From Schlesneria sp. DSM 10557 (GTDB lineage: Bacteria > Planctomycetota > Planctomycetia > Planctomycetales > Planctomycetaceae), in contig NZ_CP124747.1 of the NCBI RefSeq assembly GCF_041860085.1, positions 6,657,001 through 6,721,000 on the forward strand: 64,000 nucleotides of DNA, read 5' to 3'. The notes under the pieces were generated by a model, which was given only the letters and a program-made list of their open reading frames with translations, had not been told where the DNA came from and made no database searches. The first letter of the stretch is position 1. Each line of letters opens with the position of its first letter. Below, piece after piece: positions 37,903 through 47,808 of this stretch. The position numbers were made by a program, and so were the translations under genes.

Positions 37903-38090
37903 GCAGTCACATCTCGCGCAAAGGGTGGTGACATTCAATTCGCCGCCATTTCGGCAGTCGAAATCCGATCAAAAGGCTCCCAGCAACCCGCGTTCCAGTG
38001 AGCCAACTTCAATAGCCGGTGCACTCTAGATCAGATCATGGTTTAGTAACGTGATGACTGAATGTCCAGCCACGACCCGTTTCCCACGAT

Positions 38091-38123
38091 CGTGTCCTCG
38101 GGCGTTGGACCGCCGAGGACACG
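38091..38123. terminator. Hairpin downstream of pyruvate kinase
   Basis: A perfect 11-bp stem (CGTGTCCTCGG / CCGAGGACACG) with an 11-base loop lies 24 bases beyond the pyruvate kinase stop codon on the minus strand. No T-run follows on either strand, so termination is probable but not certain. Confidence 0.55.
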
Positions 38124-38146
38124 ACCTGTCGACCCTTAAGGAACGA

Positions 38147-39652
38147 CTAAGGAACCACGTGGACGAGCATCATGTCGTGCCATTCGAGCTTCCAGTCAGA
38201 GCTTCCGATCAGGACGAGTTTTCGGCCTGAATCCAGCATTTTTCGAGCACGTCCGAGCTGTTCGACGAAGGCGATCTGTTCCCGGGGTGGCAACGAAACC
38301 GCAGAAGTTTCTACCGGTGTGACACCCCAGAACAGGCAGAGTCGCCGGGCGACTTCGGGTCGGTCGGTCAGGCCCAGGATCGGAATGCGGGGACGCTGTT
38401 TGGAGATCGACATCGCCGTCTTCCCCCCGCGTGTTGCTGCAACGATCAAATCTGCATTCAAATGTTCAGCGGCTGTTCCCGCTCCGTGGGTCACCGCTTC
38501 CGTGATGGCCGTGGCCCGGGTGCGGTGTGTGCTGCGTGAGTCGCTGAGGCTGATGCGCGGTTCGAGCATCCGCTCGGCCTCGCGCGCGATCCGGCTCATC
38601 ATCGCGACCGCTTCGACCGGATAATCGCCTGCGGCGGTCTCACCCGACAACATGACGGCGTCTGTTCCGTCGAGCACGGCGTTGAAGACGTCGCTTGCTT
38701 CCGCACGTGTCGGCAGTTCACTTTTCTGCATCGAATCGAGCATTTGAGTGGCAGTAATGACCGGGGTGCGATGCTCATTGCACATCCGGATGATCTGCTT
38801 CTGAAGCGCCGGGACACGGAAGACATCAGCCTCGACCCCCAGGTCACCGCGAGCCACCATGACAGCGTCTGTTTCAATGATGATCTGCTCGAGATCTGCG
38901 ATGGCTTCGGGTTTTTCGATCTTGGCGACGATCCAGGGACGCGTGGTTGTCGGGTGTTCCGAGATGATCTGCTTCAGCAGGCGAATGTCTTCGGAGTTGC
39001 GAACGAAGCTCAGTCCGACATAGTCCAGGCCATGGTCAAGAATCCATTGCAGGTCCGCCCGATCTTTCGCGGTGACGCTGGGGGTGCTCAGGATCGCTCC
39101 GGGAAGATTGACTCCCTGGCGACTGCGGATCAGTCCAGGCTGAACGACCTCGCAGACGACTTTGCCCAGTTTGGGGTGAGTCTCCACGACGCGTAGTGAC
39201 ACCGAGCCGTCCGCGAGCAGTACCCGATCGTTGACTCGCAAGTCATCGATCAATTGCTCGTACGTGCACGTCAGTTGATCCAGACGCCCTGGCTCGACCT
39301 GATGGACGAATTCGATTCTCGCTCCGTGGCGGCAGCGCAGTCCGTCGGGGGGGAGTTCGCCGAGTCGGATCTTGGGGCCGGCGAGGTCTGCAAGGATGGC
39401 AATCGGTTGGTTGAGCTCGGTCGAGACCTGACGGATCCAGGTGACGACCTGATCGAACCACTCATAGGTTCCATGGGCAAAGTTGAGCCGGAAGACATCC
39501 ACACCCGCGAGGACCAGTTCTGTCAGTTTTTCGTACGACGCAGATGCAGGCCCGATTGTGGCCACGATCTTGGTCTTTACCAGTGGTCCTTCTGCGTATT
39601 TTCGTTGCCAGAGATCCATCTTCGAGTGATCCTTTGCCAGAGTTCCATTCAT
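38147..39652 (-). CDS. pyk: Pyruvate kinase
   Basis: A 501-residue pyruvate kinase, which makes ATP and pyruvate from phosphoenolpyruvate in glycolysis. Motifs: TKIVATIGPASASYEKL at the start, FRLNFAHGTYE where Ser is usual (RLNFSHG), AILADLAGPKIRLG, the active-site lysine in WIVAKIEKPEAI, VMVARGDLGVE, and PVITATQMLDSM with DGTDAVMLSGETAAG. The C-terminal domain is complete. The ATG at 39652 gives a normal N-terminus with ~25 extra residues before the barrel. The gene stands apart, with 172 bases before the next. Confidence 0.95.
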   Translation of the reverse strand: MNGTLAKDHSKMDLWQRKYAEGPLVKTKIVATIGPASASYEKLTELVLAGVDVFRLNFAHGTYEWFDQVVTWIRQVSTELNQPIAILADLAGPKIRLGELPPDGLRCRHGARIEFVHQVEPGRLDQLTCTYEQLIDDLRVNDRVLLADGSVSLRVVETHPKLGKVVCEVVQPGLIRSRQGVNLPGAILSTPSVTAKDRADLQWILDHGLDYVGLSFVRNSEDIRLLKQIISEHPTTTRPWIVAKIEKPEAIADLEQIIIETDAVMVARGDLGVEADVFRVPALQKQIIRMCNEHRTPVITATQMLDSMQKSELPTRAEASDVFNAVLDGTDAVMLSGETAAGDYPVEAVAMMSRIAREAERMLEPRISLSDSRSTHRTRATAITEAVTHGAGTAAEHLNADLIVAATRGGKTAMSISKQRPRIPILGLTDRPEVARRLCLFWGVTPVETSAVSLPPREQIAFVEQLGRARKMLDSGRKLVLIGSSDWKLEWHDMMLVHVVP

Positions 39653-39824
39653 TCTGCGACCGGGCGCATGAATGCGGATTGTAGCAACCTGAGCAGTCGA
39701 TGCGATCTGTGGATCTCGTCAGGGCCTTCGTGAGAACGGTTCGGACCGTTCCCGTCTTGCCTGCGCCTTAAGTTTGGCGGGAACCCTGACAACACTTCGG
39801 ACGAAAATCGGTCGTTCGGAGCAG

Positions 39825-40874
39825 TCAGGTTGTTGTGGCGCTGGCAATTCTCCAGACACCCCGTTCCCCTTGTGCTGTGCCGTCGCACGCTTCGTAGAAC
39901 ATCCGGTAACGAGGAGGTGAACCCGGTGGAGTAGGGAGTCTGATAATGCACATCTCGGAAGATTTGGCAGCGTCCCAGCCGGCAGGTCCCGGGGAGATCG
40001 CGGGTTGCGGTTCTTTGATCCAGTTCAGTCCGTCTGAGGAGGTTGCTCGCAGGATGAAGGCACGATTCGGTTCGCGATATCCGGCGTAGTACATGATGTA
40101 ACGGCGGGTACCAGGCGTGCAGACGATTTCCGGGGCAAATGCGAAGCAGCGATCATAGGGGCCGTCCTGCGCGATTCGCACACCCGGTTCGGGCTGAAAC
40201 TCCAGACCGTCCATCCCGGCAATTGCGCTGATAATTCCCAGTCCCCGCTCGTAGCAGTAGAGTCGGCTTTGTCCGTTGTCGAGAAACACGATTCGGGGTG
40301 CTGAGTAATTACAGCCCCGCTTCGCAAGGCGGTCACCCTCTTCGAGTCTCCAGGTCAATCCTTCATCGGTAGAGAGCGCGCTGCGGATGGAATTTGACTC
40401 GGACTGGGGGCCGGCACTGCACTCAAAGTACATCCGCAGGGTATTCGCGTCGGCTGTTGGCACGACTTCGGACGACACGACTCGCAGGATGTCGTTGCCT
40501 GCGTCCACGGGGCCAAGGCGAACGCCGGGTTCGGGTTGCCAGTTTTCCCCATCGGTTGAGTGGGCGCTGAGGATTCGCGCCATGGAGTGGTCGTAGTCAT
40601 TGGCGCCGCCCGGATGGCCCGGTTGGGGAAGAATCTGCGTGTAGAACATCCGGTACGTGCCATCAGGCAGTCGGATCACGCGCGGCGCAACGACCCCTGA
40701 GAGACCTGTTCTCACGGCATGAGTCGGCCAGATGGCTTCGGGGCGGGGGTTTGTATCCTCATCTGGCGGAGCGTCCAGCGCGATCCGACGATCCTTTGTC
40801 CACACAGGCCCGGGGTCAGTCGGGACCATGTGAACTGTGGATGACGCGGTTCTCGATCGGCCCATGTCGATCAT
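39825..40874 (-). CDS. Five-bladed beta-propeller protein (GH43/GH32-like)
   Basis: A 349-residue protein, no signal peptide, made of repeated blades of the kind found in GH43/GH32/GH130 enzymes: VAPRVIRLPDGTYRMFYTQ, WQPEPGVRLGPVDAG, SSDGLNWIKEPQPAISPGPAG and RYRMFYEACDG. Each blade carries a Y/MFY motif after an Arg-Pro segment. A catalytic Asp-Glu set is not clear, so hydrolase or phosphorylase activity is only suggested by the fold. The longer frame from 40910 would begin with TTG; the ATG at 40874 is preferred. It follows the PhyH gene by 59 bases on the same strand and may be co-transcribed. Confidence 0.8.
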   Translation of the reverse strand: MIDMGRSRTASSTVHMVPTDPGPVWTKDRRIALDAPPDEDTNPRPEAIWPTHAVRTGLSGVVAPRVIRLPDGTYRMFYTQILPQPGHPGGANDYDHSMARILSAHSTDGENWQPEPGVRLGPVDAGNDILRVVSSEVVPTADANTLRMYFECSAGPQSESNSIRSALSTDEGLTWRLEEGDRLAKRGCNYSAPRIVFLDNGQSRLYCYERGLGIISAIAGMDGLEFQPEPGVRIAQDGPYDRCFAFAPEIVCTPGTRRYIMYYAGYREPNRAFILRATSSDGLNWIKEPQPAISPGPAGWDAAKSSEMCIIRLPTPPGSPPRYRMFYEACDGTAQGERGVWRIASATTT

Positions 40875-40933
40875 GGTGGGATATGCCTCGTGTTGAGAAG
40901 GGGGATCCAATGACAGACCGGGGGACGGGGGTG

Positions 40934-41686
40934 CTAGTTTTTCAGCCCCATTTCCTGGCGCTGTGCGCGAGCTGATTTTTCGTAACGTGCGAAGGCTTCT
41001 TCGTCACGGCGGCACGAGATCCCTTTGAACACCATGGCGAACGATCGCCGGTGTCGCACAGCGGAAATATTGGCGTCAGCTCGATGAATGGTCATCCCGT
41101 GATGGGCCACTACATCGCCTGGTTGCAGGCAAATGGCCACTTCACGCGTGAAGTCATCGGGGGTGTAGTCGATGATGCCCTGTGAAAATCCCAGGATTTT
41201 GGATCGAGCGTGATTGCGGTATCCCTCGCGATGAGATCCGGAAACATACCGGAGGCAGCCGTTCTCTGCGTCGACAGAATCAAGTGCCATCCAGATCGTG
41301 ACCACATTCGACGGTGAGAGGCAGAAGTAGTAGTTATCCTGATGGGGCGGCGTCACGTGATTGGTGCCGGGGGGCTTGTTGAACCATTCCGGCTCTTCAG
41401 CTTCCACTTCTTCGCCCACCAGTGCGGCTGCGAGTTCATTGAAGGGGGAGTCTTGCATGAATTCGCGAAAGTAAGCGTCGCGACCGATGCGCTGAAGTTG
41501 CTTGAGTGTCTCGGGTCGTGACCGGTCCTGATAGAACGCTTCGCTGTCAGGAAGGGACGGGACCACGTCGCGAATGTATCGGTCCATGTTTTCGCGTAAC
41601 TCAGCAAATTTCGCTTCGGGAAGCAGTTGCCTCACGATCACAAACCCCTGCTCGTCGTAAAGCCGTTTCTCGCGTTCGTATGGCAT
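40934..41686 (-). CDS. Phytanoyl-CoA dioxygenase family protein
   Basis: A 250-residue Fe(II)/2-oxoglutarate oxygenase of the PhyH family. The iron ligands appear in PPHQDNYYF (His115, Asp117) and in GMTIHRADAN (His201), with an Arg in VRHRRSFAMVF that would bind 2-oxoglutarate. Length is typical. PhyH proteins hydroxylate small molecules or fatty acyl chains, and the substrate here is unknown. GGGA lies nine bases before the ATG. The downstream propeller gene follows closely, hinting at a shared small-molecule pathway (inference). Confidence 0.9.
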   Translation of the reverse strand: MPYEREKRLYDEQGFVIVRQLLPEAKFAELRENMDRYIRDVVPSLPDSEAFYQDRSRPETLKQLQRIGRDAYFREFMQDSPFNELAAALVGEEVEAEEPEWFNKPPGTNHVTPPHQDNYYFCLSPSNVVTIWMALDSVDAENGCLRYVSGSHREGYRNHARSKILGFSQGIIDYTPDDFTREVAICLQPGDVVAHHGMTIHRADANISAVRHRRSFAMVFKGISCRRDEEAFARYEKSARAQRQEMGLKN

Positions 41687-41996
41687 CTCTGATGGTCCCG
41701 TATGAGTCCGATCCCTGAATCGCTACGACACTTGTGCATGATCGACGGGTGCTGCGGACGCGATGCACACCCGCTCCACCCGCACAAACTAAAGAATAAA
41801 TACTATTATAAGCCAGTCGGGTTCACAACTCATCACGTGGAGGTGCTTCTGCACTAAAGAGCAGTGTCACTCAACTTGGAGCAGATATGGAGAAAATTCC
41901 AGAGATTCTCAGTGGCGCCTAGTCCCTGACGTGTTGAGGTGGGAATGGACCACCGGGAAATAAAAGGTATTAAAACTGTCGCGAAGTGTCGTGAGA
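41687..41996. other. Intergenic region, AT-rich
   Basis: 310 bases between the PhyH and rlmN genes, both on the minus strand. The part at 41780-41810 (AAAGAATAAATACTATTATAAG) is markedly AT-rich for this genome and could contain the promoter of the PhyH gene. No gene, repeat or strong hairpin is seen. Confidence 0.4.
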
Positions 41997-43085
41997 CTAT
42001 CTTTGCAGTTGCAGCAGGCTGGGCGGGAGGTTTTCTGCCTCCGATTTCAGTTGTCCGCAGGCGGCCATGATGTCTTCACCCCGAGTGGCTCGGACGGCCG
42101 ACGAAAATCCCCCCTCGCCGATGTTGCGGGCGAAGGCCTGGATCCGCTCAGGTGTGGAAGTCTGGTAAGCCGCGCCGGGCCAGGGGTTCCACGGAATCAA
42201 GTTGACCTTGGCGTGAATCCCTTGCAAAAGACGAACAAGTTCGCGGGCATCCGCGTCGGAGTCATTGAGATCCTTGAGCATGACATACTCGAACGTGATT
42301 CGTCGCGCATTGCTTGCTGCAGGGTACTCACGACAGGCACGCAGAAGTTCGCTGATCGGATATTTCTTGTTTAATGGCACAAGTTCATTCCGCAGATCGT
42401 CACGGACAGCATGCAAACTGATCGCCAGGTTGACGCCGAGTTCCCGACCTACGCGCTCAATCATCGGCACGACGCCGGCCGTCGAAAGCATGATCCGGCG
42501 ACGGGAAATCCCGATGCCATCTCCGTCCATGATGATTCGCAGCGCCCGGGCGACGTGGTCGTAGTTGAAAAGAGGTTCGCCCATTCCCATCAGGACGAGA
42601 TTTGTGCAGAGGCATTCGGTTCGCTTGCGTCCCCATTCCTGTAGACGATCACGGGCATTCAGGACCTGGGCGACGATTTCCGCCGCGGTCAGGTTCCGCG
42701 CGAGTCTCATCGTGCCGGTATGACAGAAACTGCACGATAAGGTGCAGCCGATCTGGGACGAGATGCACAAAGCGCCCCGATCCGTTTCCGGAATGAAGAC
42801 GGACTCAACCCGTTGTCCATCGGTCCATTCGAGCAACCATTTGCGGGTCCCGTCGGTCGAGATGAGTTCCCGCGAGATCGTCGGCCGGGCCAGGGTGAAA
42901 TGTTCGGCCAGTTTCGCCTGCGTCTTCCGGGCGAGTGTGTCCATCTGAGAAAAGTCGGTCAGTCCTCGAACGTAGACGCCATTCCAGACAGCTTTGATCG
43001 CCCTGGAATCGATCCCGAGTTCCGCGAGACTTTCCGCCAATTGAACGCGGGTCAACTCTGTAAGGACAATTTTCGGCGTAGACAT
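41997..43085 (-). CDS. rlmN: 23S rRNA (adenine-2503-C2)-methyltransferase
   Basis: A 362-residue radical-SAM enzyme that methylates C2 of A2503 in 23S rRNA and of A37 in some tRNAs. The iron-sulfur motif is CTLSCSFC within [33 protein letters not shown] follows, and the methyl-carrying second Cys is in [10 protein letters not shown] near the C-terminus. Length and order match RlmN. The ATG at 43085 has no strong Shine-Dalgarno site. It is a single gene. Confidence 0.96.
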   Translation of the reverse strand: MSTPKIVLTELTRVQLAESLAELGIDSRAIKAVWNGVYVRGLTDFSQMDTLARKTQAKLAEHFTLARPTISRELISTDGTRKWLLEWTDGQRVESVFIPETDRGALCISSQIGCTLSCSFCHTGTMRLARNLTAAEIVAQVLNARDRLQEWGRKRTECLCTNLVLMGMGEPLFNYDHVARALRIIMDGDGIGISRRRIMLSTAGVVPMIERVGRELGVNLAISLHAVRDDLRNELVPLNKKYPISELLRACREYPAASNARRITFEYVMLKDLNDSDADARELVRLLQGIHAKVNLIPWNPWPGAAYQTSTPERIQAFARNIGEGGFSSAVRATRGEDIMAACGQLKSEAENLPPSLLQLQR

Positions 43086-43389
43086 GTCTGAAACGATCCG
43101 GGTTGGGCAGAACTGAGCTTGGCAATAAAAGAGAACGGGACGCTTGGCGAAACAGAGAACGGGACTGTGTCAGAATACGGATGTGGCGTGACTCACTTCG
43201 GGTGGCCTTGCCACTGCGTGCCATCTGACCCGGGGCTCGAATCTGGACGGGAGGGGTAGGGGGCACAATGGTATTTGGGCGTCGAACTCATACAATTGCC
43301 AGCACGTCAGATTCGCGGTGGGCCAATCACAAGAGTCAGTCACCCGACATTCTCGGGCAGCATTCCTCACCAACAATGAAATGCAGTCT

Positions 43390-44136
43390 ATGATCCGAGT
43401 AGAAGGCTATGAGAAGTCTTACGGCAATACAATCGCCGTTCGCGGATTGACGTTCGATGTGGCGGCGGGTTCTGTTCTGGGGATCGTCGGTCCCAATGGT
43501 GCGGGCAAAACCACCACGATGCGGGCTCTGGCGGGGATCATCCATCCGTCCGCAGGACGCCTGATGGTCGCCGACCATGATGTCGTCGCGGACCCGATGG
43601 CGGCAAAAAAAGAACTGGCATTCATTCCGGATGAACCTCAGTTATTTGATGTTCTGACGGTGTGGGAACACCTCGAGTTTACCGCGTCCGTCTACCGCAT
43701 GAACGATTTTCGGGAAGCGGCGGAACGGTTGCTTGAGCAATTCGAACTGACCGAAAAAAGAAACACGATCGCGCAGGAACTTTCGCGCGGGATGCGGCAG
43801 AAGGTCGCGATCTGCTGTGGATATCTGCATCAGCCGAAAGCGATCATTTTTGACGAACCCCTGACGGGGCTCGATCCACGGGGAATCCGAACTCTGAAAA
43901 CGTCGATTCGGGAACGGGCGGCGAATGGAGCCGCCATCATGGTGAGCTCGCACCTGCTGGATTTGATCGATGACTTGTGCAGCCATCTGTTGATTCTCCA
44001 TCGGGGCGAATCTTTGTTTCAGGGGACGATTGCAGAGGCGAAAAGTCGTCTTGAATCTGCAGGTGACAACACCTCGCTGGAAGACATCTTTTTCGAGTTC
44101 ACCGAGCGGCGATCGGTAACAGTCACTCCCCCTTAA
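43390..44136 (+). CDS. ABC transporter ATPase
   Basis: A 248-residue ABC ATPase: Walker A GPNGAGKTT, signature ELSRGMRQKVAICC (LSRGM in place of LSGGQ), Walker B AIIFDEPLTGLDP and switch histidine VSSHLLDLIDD. It is of the multidrug/Ecs-like export type and is followed 113 bases later by its permease on the same strand. The ATG at 43390 gives the standard MIRVEGYEKSYG start; an in-frame ATG at 43381 is also possible and the frame is open back to 43318. No clear ribosome site is seen. Confidence 0.92.
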   Translation: MIRVEGYEKSYGNTIAVRGLTFDVAAGSVLGIVGPNGAGKTTTMRALAGIIHPSAGRLMVADHDVVADPMAAKKELAFIPDEPQLFDVLTVWEHLEFTASVYRMNDFREAAERLLEQFELTEKRNTIAQELSRGMRQKVAICCGYLHQPKAIIFDEPLTGLDPRGIRTLKTSIRERAANGAAIMVSSHLLDLIDDLCSHLLILHRGESLFQGTIAEAKSRLESAGDNTSLEDIFFEFTERRSVTVTPP

Positions 44137-44249
44137 AAAGACTTCATTCGGCGTTGCGAAGACCGGCTGAGGTCCTTCGATTAAACAGTTGAAGATTTCC
44201 GGTTTCGCGTTGATGGCATTGATGGTTGCACTGAGCAGGAAGCGATTCG

Positions 44250-45899
44250 ATGTTTCACCCCGCATTATGGAAGCTGATTCGATTCCAATGGCGGGGGAAC
44301 TTTCGCCAGTTCCGCAAAAGCCTGCGAACGCCGCGGGGGATCTTTCAGGCGCTGTTCATCTTTGCGATGATTCTGTACGGCCTCGGCTCGCTCTACCTGG
44401 CCACAAGGTTTAGTGCTCAATCCGCCCCGCTCGCGAAGGTCTTTGGACAGCTGCAGGATGATTTCCTGCCGCTCGGTCTCTTTGGCTATGTCTGCTATGC
44501 TCTGTTGTTTCAGACGGGCGAATCCACCGTTTACTACACCCCGAGCGAAGTCGCATTCCTGTTTCCGGCCCCGATCACGCGAAAGCAGCTCCTGACATAT
44601 CCATTGCTGAAAAGCCATCTCGGAATGGTCACGATATCGGTGATGTTCGCTCTGGTTTCAACTCCCCGGCTATCAATGATCCTTCCGCGAGCGGCGGCAC
44701 TGGTGATGACGTTATCCTTCGTACAATTGCTCACGATCAACGTGGCCTTCACCAGGCAAATACTGAAGGCGAGAATCAACACGATCGTGCGGCAGGTACT
44801 GGGGCTGGTGATTGGCTCGCTGGTACTCATGGGCATCATGCAGACTGCGGGGACTGCCGCAGAGGATCTGGCTTCGTTCCTCACCATGTTTAAGGAATCT
44901 CCAGCGGGATCCGCTCTACTGGTTCCATTTCAATTTTTTGTTGGGGCGCTCCGTGCGGACGACTGGCCGTCGTTTCTGTTCAACGCTGCAATCATTCTGC
45001 TGGTTGACACGGCCTTGTTGGTCCTGGTGTTTCGACTGGATGGACTGACGCTTGAAGCCGCGATGGCATTCAGCGAGAAGATGACGCAGCGAATGAAAGC
45101 GCTGCAATCCAAAGGGATCTGGGATGCTTTCAGCCCGACCAATTCGGAAGTGGCGCGACGCCGACTTCCCCCGCTTCCGTTCTGGTCAGGGATCGGACCC
45201 ATTCTCTGGCAGCGGATGACGACGACGATTCGATCGTCCGCCAGTACGTTGTGGATTCTGGGAGGAGCCGTCCTGTTCGCATCGGGGCTGGTCTACCTGA
45301 TGGCAACCTCGAACTCCCCGCAGACACGAGAATTCGGGGCCCCGGCAGCCGGGGTGGGTGCGATGGCCTATCTCAGCTTCCTGATCTGCCTGACTCTCCA
45401 GCACGATATCGAGCGAGTCGGTTATCTGAAATCGCTACCAATCCGATCTGTTTCGATCGTCCTTGGGGACTTGCTGGGATTTCCCCTGATTGTTTCGGCT
45501 GTCCAGATTGTGTTTATCGGAACGTTGAGCTGTTTCTTCCCGGCGGTCGCGACCTGGCTGATCTGTGGCGCTCTCGTCATGGTTCCGATGAATTTCCTGT
45601 TGTTCGCAATCGATAAGCTGGTCTTCTATGTCTATCCGACGCGAATGTCGAAGGGGGCTCCCGGTGACTTCCAGAACTCAGGAAAACAGATCGTATTCAT
45701 CGCGCTCAAGATGCTGATGCTGGGAGCGGCATTACTGCTGATGGGGCTGGTAGCCATACCGGGCGGGGTCGTTTTTCAGTCGCCGGTCATCGCGGGGATT
45801 TCTGCAGCAGTAGCGCTGCTGATTCAGTGCGTGGCCATCGTTCCATTGCTGGTGATGGCGTACAAACGATTCGACCCCAGTACCATCATTGTCCAGTAG
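44250..45899 (+). CDS. ABC exporter permease
   Basis: A 549-residue integral membrane protein with about eleven hydrophobic segments and the pattern of the ABC-2-like exporter permeases (putative ABC exporter family): WRGNFRQFRKSLRTPRG at the N-terminus and ERVGYLKSLPIRSVSIVLG near the fifth helix. It should form a complex with the ATPase encoded just upstream. AGGAAG lies nine bases before the ATG. The exported compound is unknown. The gene ends 28 bases from the convergent GYF-AIM24 gene. Confidence 0.88.
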   Translation: MFHPALWKLIRFQWRGNFRQFRKSLRTPRGIFQALFIFAMILYGLGSLYLATRFSAQSAPLAKVFGQLQDDFLPLGLFGYVCYALLFQTGESTVYYTPSEVAFLFPAPITRKQLLTYPLLKSHLGMVTISVMFALVSTPRLSMILPRAAALVMTLSFVQLLTINVAFTRQILKARINTIVRQVLGLVIGSLVLMGIMQTAGTAAEDLASFLTMFKESPAGSALLVPFQFFVGALRADDWPSFLFNAAIILLVDTALLVLVFRLDGLTLEAAMAFSEKMTQRMKALQSKGIWDAFSPTNSEVARRRLPPLPFWSGIGPILWQRMTTTIRSSASTLWILGGAVLFASGLVYLMATSNSPQTREFGAPAAGVGAMAYLSFLICLTLQHDIERVGYLKSLPIRSVSIVLGDLLGFPLIVSAVQIVFIGTLSCFFPAVATWLICGALVMVPMNFLLFAIDKLVFYVYPTRMSKGAPGDFQNSGKQIVFIALKMLMLGAALLLMGLVAIPGGVVFQSPVIAGISAAVALLIQCVAIVPLLVMAYKRFDPSTIIVQ

Positions 45900-45927
45900 T
45901 CAGCAGTCAGCGCCGAGGGTGAGCCGA

Positions 45928-46932
45928 CTACTCGTTTCCTCCCATCAGCATGCTGCCGATCCCCCCCAGGACGCTCCCTTCATCTTTGCGTGAAGCCCCG
46001 ATTCCCGCCGACATCATCCGGCCTGCCAGACGCGAGAAGGGCAAGGACTGCAGCCAGACTTCTCCCGGCCCCGACACGGTTGCCAGGAACAATCCTTCTC
46101 CCCCAAAGAGGGTATTCTTAAAACCGCCGACGAATTGAATGTCGTACTTGACGGAGGGCTGCAGGGCGACAAGGCATCCCGTGTCGAGTTTCAGGACCTC
46201 GCCCGGCCTGAGAGTCCTTCGCATCAGGGTTCCACCCGCATGAATCATGGCCACGCCGTCGCCTGTCAGCTTCTGCATGACGAAGCCTTCGCCGCCGAAC
46301 AACCCCACACCGATTTTCTTCTGGAAGGCGATCCCCAATTCGATTCCTCGCGCTGCACAAACGAAGGAATCCTTCTGACAGATGAGTTCTCCACCGATCT
46401 GCGTGAGGTCGACCGCCAGGATCTTTCCGGGGTAGGGTGAGGCAAACGCAACTTGACCTTTGCCTTTGCCCGTCTGAGTAAACGTTGTGATAAACAGGGA
46501 TTCGCCTGTCATTACCCGCTTGCCAGCCGTCATGAGTTTGCCCAGCAGCGAATTGTCTTGTTTCGAGGGATCGCCGAAGCGAGTCTCCATTTTGATCTCG
46601 CTGGTCATGAACATCATTGCGCCCGCTTCGGCCAGGACCATTTCGCCGGGGTCCAGTTCCACGACGACGTACTGCATCTCTTCGCCGAAGATTTCGTAAT
46701 CAATCTCATCGGATCGTCGGGACGACTGGCGCAGCGGTGGCGGGGTAGGGGGGCTCACCTCTTCCATGATTTCGTCGACATGTTTGGCCTCGGTCCACTG
46801 GACGAGGCCCGGACCGAACACGAGAGTCTCTTTTCCATCGAGCTTCGGTAACGCCGCTTTCACTTCGGCCAGTGACATTGGACCGACCGACTGCTGGCCG
46901 TCAGCGTAGTACCACACTTCACTCGAATTCAT
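45928..46932 (-). CDS. GYF_2 domain fused to AIM24/TIGR00266 protein
   Basis: A 334-residue cytosolic protein. Residues 1-55 match a GYF_2 domain (VWYYADGQQSVGPMSLAEV), a fold that binds proline-rich peptides and is often found at the ends of membrane-associated bacterial proteins. Residues ~75-330 are an AIM24/TIGR00266 beta-prism domain with GDPSKQDNSLLGKL, GEGFVMQKLTGDGVA and FGGEGLFLATVSGPGEVWLQ. The function of TIGR00266 is unknown; in yeast AIM24 is mitochondrial. The ATG at 46932 has GGAG eight bases upstream. The longer frame from 47004 lacks such a site. Confidence 0.88.
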   Translation of the reverse strand: MNSSEVWYYADGQQSVGPMSLAEVKAALPKLDGKETLVFGPGLVQWTEAKHVDEIMEEVSPPTPPPLRQSSRRSDEIDYEIFGEEMQYVVVELDPGEMVLAEAGAMMFMTSEIKMETRFGDPSKQDNSLLGKLMTAGKRVMTGESLFITTFTQTGKGKGQVAFASPYPGKILAVDLTQIGGELICQKDSFVCAARGIELGIAFQKKIGVGLFGGEGFVMQKLTGDGVAMIHAGGTLMRRTLRPGEVLKLDTGCLVALQPSVKYDIQFVGGFKNTLFGGEGLFLATVSGPGEVWLQSLPFSRLAGRMMSAGIGASRKDEGSVLGGIGSMLMGGNE

Positions 46933-47231
46933 CGTCGAAGCTCCGTGGAAGGATATTGCTTCACAGTCAACGTGCGCGATGGTCCCCCTGAACCGGAACA
47001 CCATCGCATCCAGCGGGTTTGCATTGCTGAAATCATCTGCGGTAACCAGGGCGCCCGGTGATTAACGGGCCGTCCCCATTTCTCCGGGGCTTCTCGTTTC
47101 AGCCGTTTCGGTCGGGAACCATGACCCGATGTCTGGATCGATTTCCCCGAACGAGGATACTACGCTGGAACGAGTGCAACGGATCAAATGAGTTCAAAAT
47201 TGTGACAACGAATACTCTACAAGGCAATTCG

Positions 47232-47585
47232 ATGATGACTGATGCGAATTTGGAATTTCAAACCGTCTGCACAACCGAGGCGATTCCAGAGGGAGAAGGC
47301 CGAGCATTTCCGCTGAATGGAACTCTGGTGGCGGTCTTTCGGCGCGGTGGGGAATTTTTCGCGATCAATGATTCCTGCCCCCACATGGGCGCTTCACTGG
47401 CAGCCGGGTATCTGGAAGGCTGCGACGTGATCTGCCCCTGGCACGCCTGGAAATTCAGCGTCAAAGACGGGACCTGGATGGACAGCCCCAAGTCGAAGAT
47501 CAGGACCGAATGCTACGCCGTCAAAGTTGTGGGGAACGAAATTCAAGTCGAGGTTCCCAAACCCCGGTCATCGACGAGCGAGTAA
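47232..47585 (+). CDS. Rieske [2Fe-2S] ferredoxin-like protein
   Basis: A 117-residue soluble protein of the Rieske ferredoxin type (NirD/BphA3-like). The cluster ligands are Cys49-Pro-His51 and Cys68-Pro-Trp-His71 in the standard CxH / CxxH arrangement, and the protein ends with EIQVEVPK. Such proteins pass electrons to oxygenases or reductases. AAGG seven bases before the ATG at 47232 fixes the start. The frame is open back to 47058 but with no family similarity. No dedicated oxygenase is adjacent, so its partner is unknown. Confidence 0.93.
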   Translation: MMTDANLEFQTVCTTEAIPEGEGRAFPLNGTLVAVFRRGGEFFAINDSCPHMGASLAAGYLEGCDVICPWHAWKFSVKDGTWMDSPKSKIRTECYAVKVVGNEIQVEVPKPRSSTSE

Positions 47586-47808
47586 TCGACGCTGGAATTC
47601 GACGGCCGCTACGCGGGTGGGACGGGTTGGTATCACCAGAATCTGGCATCGGTCTTTTGTTCCCGGGGCACGTTGCGTCATCTCGCGGCACGATGGGAGC
47701 GGACCTGCGTTGAGTTCAAATTTTTCTGCTGTTTCGCCATAGTTGCGTTGTCCCCGACCTGTTTGACGGGACTCCCATCCGGCGGTTTACCCAGAGGTTA
47801 ATACTCCC

